Of a DNA stretch of 8,994 nt, positions 5,047 to 8,994 are shown piece after piece. A program made the translations under genes and the position numbers. This DNA comes from Clostridia bacterium. GTDB taxonomy: Bacteria; Bacillota; Clostridia; Christensenellales; UBA1242. The notes beneath the pieces are model-generated. The model was not told where the DNA came from and ran no database searches. It saw only the letters and a list, made by a program, of their open reading frames with translations. The stretch spans positions 1-8,994 of the forward strand of contig JAFYCH010000030.1 of assembly GCA_017539765.1 (NCBI GenBank). The letters run 5' to 3'. The stretch's first letter is position 1, and every line of letters begins with the position of its first letter.

Positions 5047-5076
5047 ATTATAACATAACAAATCTATAATATGCAA
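5047..5076 (-). promoter_or_regulatory. Extended -10 promoter of the 420-residue gene
   Basis: On the minus strand TATGTTATAAT (5057-5047) is a perfect -10 box with the TRTGn extension used by Gram-positive sigma-A. The -35 (TTGCAT, 5076-5071, 18-base spacer) is weak, as is common for extended -10 promoters, and overlaps the tail of the dnaB terminator. Confidence 0.72.
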
Positions 5077-5101
5077 ATAAAAATGCACTTTAAAAGTGCA
5101 T
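5075..5101 (-). terminator. Intrinsic terminator after dnaB
   Basis: ATGCACTT / AAGTGCAT (5083-5090 and 5094-5101) form a perfect 8-bp stem with a 3-base loop, and the minus-strand transcript continues TTTTATTTG. It lies 15 bases beyond the dnaB stop. Confidence 0.9.
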
Positions 5102-5115
5102 AAATATTTTAATAT

Positions 5116-6582
5116 TTAATCAAAAATATCATCAACAGAACCATCATCATCAACCGGAGTTAATACATTTGCTGAATTCTTTTTTTCATCGTCCAAAATC
5201 TTTTTTGCAAATTGTGGCATGTTTTTCTCTAAACTGATTGCATCTGCTGCCGCATTCAAGTTCATAAATGTTGCATACTTATCTACAAAACGAAGTTTTA
5301 TTGTTGGAGTTTCACCATGTCTGTTTTTTGCAACAATAAGTTCTACAATGCCTGGTTTTGGCTCGTTTTCTTTTGCATATTTATCTGGATTGTAAATAAA
5401 CATAACTGCGTCTGCGTCCTGCTCGATTGCTCCACTTTCACGCAAATCGGCAAGCATAGGTCTGTGATCAGTTCTTTGCTCTGGTGCACGTGACAACTGA
5501 CTTAAAAGCAAAATTGGAACATCAAGTTCTTTTGCTGCATTTTTTAAACCACGAGTAAAGTTTGAAACTTCTTGTTGACGGTTTTCAACATTTCTTGCAA
5601 ATGTGCTTGAATTCATAAGCTGAACGTAGTCAATAAGAACAAGGTCAAGACCTTTTTCTCTTTTAAGTTTTTGGCATTCGCTCACAATTTGTGCAACTGT
5701 AACGCTTGAAGAATCATTTATATGGATATTACTTTCGCAAAGTTTCTTTTTACCTTCCCAAATTTGAGTCCAGTCATCAGGAGTAAGTTCTGCATTAAGT
5801 GCCTTTTTAGATTCAACTAAAGCCACACTGCAAAGTGCTCTTTGAGCGAGCTCTAAAGTTGTCATTTCAAGTGAGAACACTGCACAAATTGCATTGCTTT
5901 GTGTTGCACAATTTGTAACAATATTCATTGCAAGACTTGTTTTACCTACACCTGGACGAGCTGCAAGGAGAAATAATCCACCCTTTTGAAGCCCGCCATT
6001 AAGTGCCTTATCAAGTCCCCAAAAACCAGTTCTGAGTCCAGTCTGTGCATTTGGATTTTTTGCAATTTCTTGGAACTTTTTGATGACATCATTAACAGAA
6101 TCTCCAATGTGAAGAAGACCTTTGTTTTTTTCTGTGACAATATCTGTAAGTTCTTTTTCTATAAACTCTATAATTTCAGCTGAATTTACACCATCATAAG
6201 ATTTTGCAATTACTGAATCGCCCATTCTGTAAAGTTTTCTTAACTTACTATTTTCCAGCACAATATCTGCATAATGCCTATAATTTGCTGCGGTTGGAAC
6301 TGTGTTTGTTAAATCTGTTATATAGTTAAGTCCACCAATCTCGTTGAGTTTGTTTGCCTTTTCAAGTTCGCTTACAAGAGTGACATAATCAATTGGTTGG
6401 CCGTTTCTAGACAAATTTTGCATGGATTCAAAAATCTTTTTGTGAACTTCACTTTCAAAGTCATCTTTTCTTAAAGATGAACAGAGTTCACTTGCAACAG
6501 TATCGCTGATTAAAATACAACCCAAAACGGATTGTTCAGCTTCTATTGAATATGGCAATTTTCTTGGAGCAACATTACTCAT
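5116..6582 (-). CDS. dnaB: Replicative DNA helicase DnaB (DnaC in Bacillus nomenclature)
   Basis: This hexameric helicase unwinds the replication fork with 5'-3' polarity and recruits primase. The 488-residue protein has the N-terminal DnaB domain (about residues 8-110, beginning LPYSIEAEQSVLG), a helical linker, and the RecA-like motor from about 180. Walker A is RPGVGKT (209-215), Walker B is VLIDYVQLM with Asp318, motif H4 contains QLSRAPEQR from 362, followed by LRESGAIEQDAD (380-391), and the likely arginine finger is Arg421 in AKNRHGE. The length is slightly above the usual 440-470 because of a C-terminal tail after about 443 that ends in the acidic DDDGSVDDIFD. AAGGGG precedes the ATG by seven bases. 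It is the last gene of its unit, 39 bases after a small membrane-protein gene, and rplI is not adjacent. Confidence 0.98.
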   Translation of the reverse strand: MSNVAPRKLPYSIEAEQSVLGCILISDTVASELCSSLRKDDFESEVHKKIFESMQNLSRNGQPIDYVTLVSELEKANKLNEIGGLNYITDLTNTVPTAANYRHYADIVLENSKLRKLYRMGDSVIAKSYDGVNSAEIIEFIEKELTDIVTEKNKGLLHIGDSVNDVIKKFQEIAKNPNAQTGLRTGFWGLDKALNGGLQKGGLFLLAARPGVGKTSLAMNIVTNCATQSNAICAVFSLEMTTLELAQRALCSVALVESKKALNAELTPDDWTQIWEGKKKLCESNIHINDSSSVTVAQIVSECQKLKREKGLDLVLIDYVQLMNSSTFARNVENRQQEVSNFTRGLKNAAKELDVPILLLSQLSRAPEQRTDHRPMLADLRESGAIEQDADAVMFIYNPDKYAKENEPKPGIVELIVAKNRHGETPTIKLRFVDKYATFMNLNAAADAISLEKNMPQFAKKILDDEKKNSANVLTPVDDDGSVDDIFD

Positions 6583-6621
6583 AATTTTTCCCCTTGTATG
6601 TTATTCTTTGTTAAATATTTG

Positions 6622-6867
6622 TTAAAATTTTTTGTTTCCGCCCTGCCTGGCTTGCTCTTTTAGGGCTTGTCTTTTTTGATATATTTTGTAATGTACAAGT
6701 TCTTCAAGTGCAAACGCAGCACCACCAACCACCACAAAAATGATAATCATGACAATGTCACTGATTTTCTCGTAAAGCAAATATCCAATCAAAACAAAAA
6801 TTGGCAACATGCAAGCAAAAGTAATCAACAATCTTATAAGCATTTTTGCAATATCTTTTCTTGTCAT
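6622..6867 (-). CDS. Small two-helix membrane protein, hypothetical
   Basis: The 81-residue product has two clear hydrophobic segments, about residues 10-32 and 35-58, joined by a short YEKIS turn. The tail that follows is basic and hydrophilic (YKIYQKRQALKEQARQGGNKK), so by the positive-inside rule both termini should face the cytoplasm. I do not recognise the family. The start at 6867 has a perfect AGGAGG at 6872-6877, four bases before the ATG. The upstream gene ends only 15 bases away, so the ribosome binding site lies inside that small gap and the two are probably co-transcribed and perhaps translationally coupled. dnaB follows after 39 bases, but membership of the dnaB operon says little about function. 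Confidence 0.8.
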   Translation of the reverse strand: MTRKDIAKMLIRLLITFACMLPIFVLIGYLLYEKISDIVMIIIFVVVGGAAFALEELVHYKIYQKRQALKEQARQGGNKKF

Positions 6868-6882
6868 GATGCCTCCTTTTAT

Positions 6883-7308
6883 TTACTTTTCCAAAACCAT
6901 TTCTTCGTTTGCTTTCATTTGAGATCTAACTTTGTTTAGAATCTTTAATCTCTTAAAGAAACCAGAATTTTGAACCATGAAAATATCTTCGTCCTTCTCT
7001 GCCAAATCATTGTACAATTTTACAATCTTTTTAGCATTATCTTTTCCAGCCTTTTCACTGACTGTGTTATAGATAAGTTCCAAATTATCTTCTCTAATAT
7101 TTATTTGATGTTGCAAATTTGCACCTTCAAGTTTTTGTGTGTCAATATAAATTTTGGCTTTTAAATGTAAATTATATAAACTATTCAAATATTCAACACT
7201 GATTATATTCTCACCTTTTGAAGCTTCTTTGCACACATTCAAAATTTGATTATATATTTTGTTTCTTTCTTTATTTAAATAATTTATTACTACTTCCTTA
7301 TTTTTCAT
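6883..7308 (-). CDS. Hypothetical helical protein, 141 residues
   Basis: I do not recognise this protein. It is rich in Lys, Glu, Asn and Leu with few Gly or Pro, and reads as a nearly all-helical, possibly coiled-coil protein (for example 45-65 and 75-110). It has no membrane segment or signal peptide. It ends with a basic stretch (GFFKRLKILNKVRSQMK) and a short acidic tip. GGAG at 7315-7318, six bases before the ATG at 7308, supports the start, and a TATAAT box lies just upstream. It is followed after 15 bases by the two-helix membrane protein, suggesting a soluble/membrane pair, and then by dnaB. The pairing is an inference from spacing only. Confidence 0.82.
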   Translation of the reverse strand: MKNKEVVINYLNKERNKIYNQILNVCKEASKGENIISVEYLNSLYNLHLKAKIYIDTQKLEGANLQHQINIREDNLELIYNTVSEKAGKDNAKKIVKLYNDLAEKDEDIFMVQNSGFFKRLKILNKVRSQMKANEEMVLEK

Positions 7309-7328
7309 AAATCACTCCATATATTTCT

Positions 7329-7356
7329 ATTATACATCTAAATTATAAAAAAGCAA
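7329..7356 (-). promoter_or_regulatory. Possible promoter of the dnaB unit
   Basis: On the minus strand a perfect TATAAT (7334-7329) follows a weak TTGCTT (7356-7351) with a 16-base spacer. I see no terminator hairpin between the typA stop and this site, so read-through from typA may also supply transcription. Confidence 0.5.
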
Positions 7357-7365
7357 TCTAAAATT

Positions 7366-8994
7366 TTAATTTTCCGCATTTTGTTTTTTGCCAAATTTTG
7401 CTTTTGCACGAAGTTCCTTGCTTAAAATTGTCTTTCTTATTCTAAGGTTTAATGGTGTAACTTCCAAAAGTTCATCATCTGCCAAGAATTCAATACATTC
7501 TTCAAGGCTCATTTTTACTGGAGTGGTAAGTCTAAGTGCTTCATCACTTGAACTTGAACGTGTGTTTGAAAGATGTTTTTCTTTGCAAACATTAATAACA
7601 AGGTCTTCATTTTTAGGATTTCTTCCAACAACCATACCTTCGTAAACATCAACGTTTGGTCCAATAAACAAGTCACCACGCTCTTGTGCATTATAGAGTC
7701 CATATACAATACTTTTTCCTGCTTCAAAAGCAATTAAAGAACCCATATTTCTTCTAACAATTTCGCCTTTAAATGGCTCATATCCATGATGAATGCTTGT
7801 AAGTACGCCTTCGCCTTTTGTATCTGTCAAAAATTCGCTTTTATAACCAAAAAGTCCACGACTTGGAATTAAAAATTCCATTTTGAGTCTGCTGCCATGA
7901 GTAGTCATGTTTACAAACTCTCCTTTTCTGACGCCCATCTTGCTCATAACAGAACCCATACAATCTTCTGGAACGTCCACAACAAGTTTATCAATTGGCT
8001 CAAGTTTTGTGCCGTTTTCATCATATTTAAACATAACTTTTGGCATTGAAACTTGAAATTCATAACCTTCACGTCTCATATTTCCAATAAGAATTGAAAG
8101 ATGCATTTCACCTCTTCCACAAACTCTGAATGCTTCTGTTGTGTCAGTTTCGTAAACCTTAAGTGACAAATCTTTTTCAGCTTCTTTGTAAAGTCTTGCT
8201 CTTAAATGACGGCTTGTAACATATTTTCCTTCTTTGCCTGCAAATGGGCTGTCGTTTACGCTAAATGTCATTTCAACGCTTGGTTCACTTATCTTTACAA
8301 ATGGCAATGCTTCAACGCAACTTGCATCACAAACAGTGTCACCAATACGGAAGTTTGGAGTACCAGCAATGCAGACAATGTCACCAAATTCACTTTGCTC
8401 GTGAGGAACCTTCTTCATACCTTCAAACTCATAAAGTGCTGTGACTTTTGTGCGTTCATCTTCTTTTTCTTTGTGATAGTTTGTGACAACAACCTGTTGA
8501 TTAACCTTAACTTGTCCTCTAACAACCTTTCCAATTGCAAGTTTTCCAACATAGTCATTACTTTCTGTTGAACTAACAAGCATTTGGAACGCTCCGTTTG
8601 GGTCACCCTCTGGTGCTGGCATATAGTCCAAAATCAAGTCAAGAAGTGGCATAAAGTCCTTGCCTGGCTCATCTGGATTTAAACTACATTTTCCTGTTCT
8701 TGCACTGGCATAAACAAAAGGACTGTCAAGTTGTTCATCACTTGCATCTAAGTCCATCAAAAGTTCCAAAACTTCGTCCTTGACTTCTGCAAGACGGCTG
8801 CCTGGCTTATCAATCTTGTTAACAACAACAATAACTTTAAGATTAAGTGCAAGTGCCTTTTCCAAAACAAAACGTGTTTGTGGCATTGGTCCTTCGTAAG
8901 CATCAACAATAAGCAAAACTCCGTCAACCATCTTTAAACTTCTTTCAACTTCACCGCCAAAATCAGCGTGTCCCGGAGTATCAACAATGTTAAT
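7366..8994 (-). CDS. typA: Translational GTPase TypA/BipA, 5' end outside the window
   Basis: BipA is an EF-G-like GTPase that binds 70S ribosomes and helps large-subunit assembly and growth under stress such as cold. The visible 542 residues lack only about 60-70 at the N-terminus, so the P-loop (G1) and switch I (G2) are missing. The frame is open through the window edge: the first codons give INIVDTPGH, the G3 motif. G4 is NKID at visible residues 59-62 and G5 is SAR at 97-99, where BipA more often has SAL. Domain II follows from about 140, then EF-G-like domains III and V, and the BipA-specific C-terminal domain ending with [23 protein letters not shown] and a basic tail. The apparent ATG at 8931 is internal, not the start. 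Confidence 0.97.
   Translation of the reverse strand: MNIVDTPGHADFGGEVERSLKMVDGVLLIVDAYEGPMPQTRFVLEKALALNLKVIVVVNKIDKPGSRLAEVKDEVLELLMDLDASDEQLDSPFVYASARTGKCSLNPDEPGKDFMPLLDLILDYMPAPEGDPNGAFQMLVSSTESNDYVGKLAIGKVVRGQVKVNQQVVVTNYHKEKEDERTKVTALYEFEGMKKVPHEQSEFGDIVCIAGTPNFRIGDTVCDASCVEALPFVKISEPSVEMTFSVNDSPFAGKEGKYVTSRHLRARLYKEAEKDLSLKVYETDTTEAFRVCGRGEMHLSILIGNMRREGYEFQVSMPKVMFKYDENGTKLEPIDKLVVDVPEDCMGSVMSKMGVRKGEFVNMTTHGSRLKMEFLIPSRGLFGYKSEFLTDTKGEGVLTSIHHGYEPFKGEIVRRNMGSLIAFEAGKSIVYGLYNAQERGDLFIGPNVDVYEGMVVGRNPKNEDLVINVCKEKHLSNTRSSSSDEALRLTTPVKMSLEECIEFLADDELLEVTPLNLRIRKTILSKELRAKAKFGKKQNAEN

Noticed and set aside
8929..8931. ATG at 8931 as the typA start
   Set aside because: The frame is open upstream to the window edge and encodes the conserved G3 motif DTPGH, so this Met is internal.
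1..8994. CRISPR array, insertion sequence, prophage or defence system
   Set aside because: No spaced direct repeats, transposase or integrase frames, terminal inverted repeats or defence-family motifs were found; the content is housekeeping genes plus isolated orphans.

Overview
The window is AT-rich bacterial chromosome, and every supported gene lies on the minus strand, so the biological reading order runs from 8994 down to 1. Strong AGGAGG-type Shine-Dalgarno sites, near-consensus sigma-A promoters, the rpmG-secE-nusG-rplK-rplA block and standard-code use of TGA as a stop all fit a low-GC Bacillota, probably an uncultured Clostridia-like lineage. The placement is an inference from gene style and content, not from a marker phylogeny.

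Layout in reading order. (1) The 3' part of typA/bipA (8994-7366), a ribosome-associated translational GTPase whose start lies outside the window. (2) A probable operon of a small helical protein (7308-6883), a two-helix membrane protein (6867-6622) and the replicative helicase gene dnaB (6582-5116), closed by a clear intrinsic terminator. (3) Three unrecognised genes, of 420, 124 and 133 codons, each behind its own sigma-A-like promoter; two of them end in clear terminators. (4) The ribosomal/transcription/secretion operon rpmG-secE-nusG-rplK-rplA (2602-232), driven by a TTGACA-N17-TACAAT promoter and ended by a strong terminator. (5) A new promoter and a gene-free transcribed leader running off the end of the window (131-1); by gene order this should precede rplJ-rplL, but that gene is not visible.

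The conserved genes serve one theme: ribosome structure (L33, L11, L1), transcription elongation and transcription-translation coupling (NusG), membrane protein export (SecE), translational GTPase function (BipA) and replication (DnaB). The nusG-rplK gap holds an RNA element that looks like a mimic of the L1-binding site of 23S rRNA, so L1 probably represses its own operon. A second, weaker element of the same shape sits directly against the rplA ribosome binding site.

The most interesting points are not new operons but altered ribosomal parts. L11 has lost all three prolines of the thiostrepton/micrococcin-contact loop (Gln22, Ser23, Ser26) while the rest aligns without gaps. L33 has lost the fourth zinc-ribbon cysteine (Gly39). 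SecE carries a long charged N-terminal extension. I found no CRISPR array, tRNA, rRNA, insertion sequence, prophage or defence system. No gene-free stretch exceeds about 235 bases.
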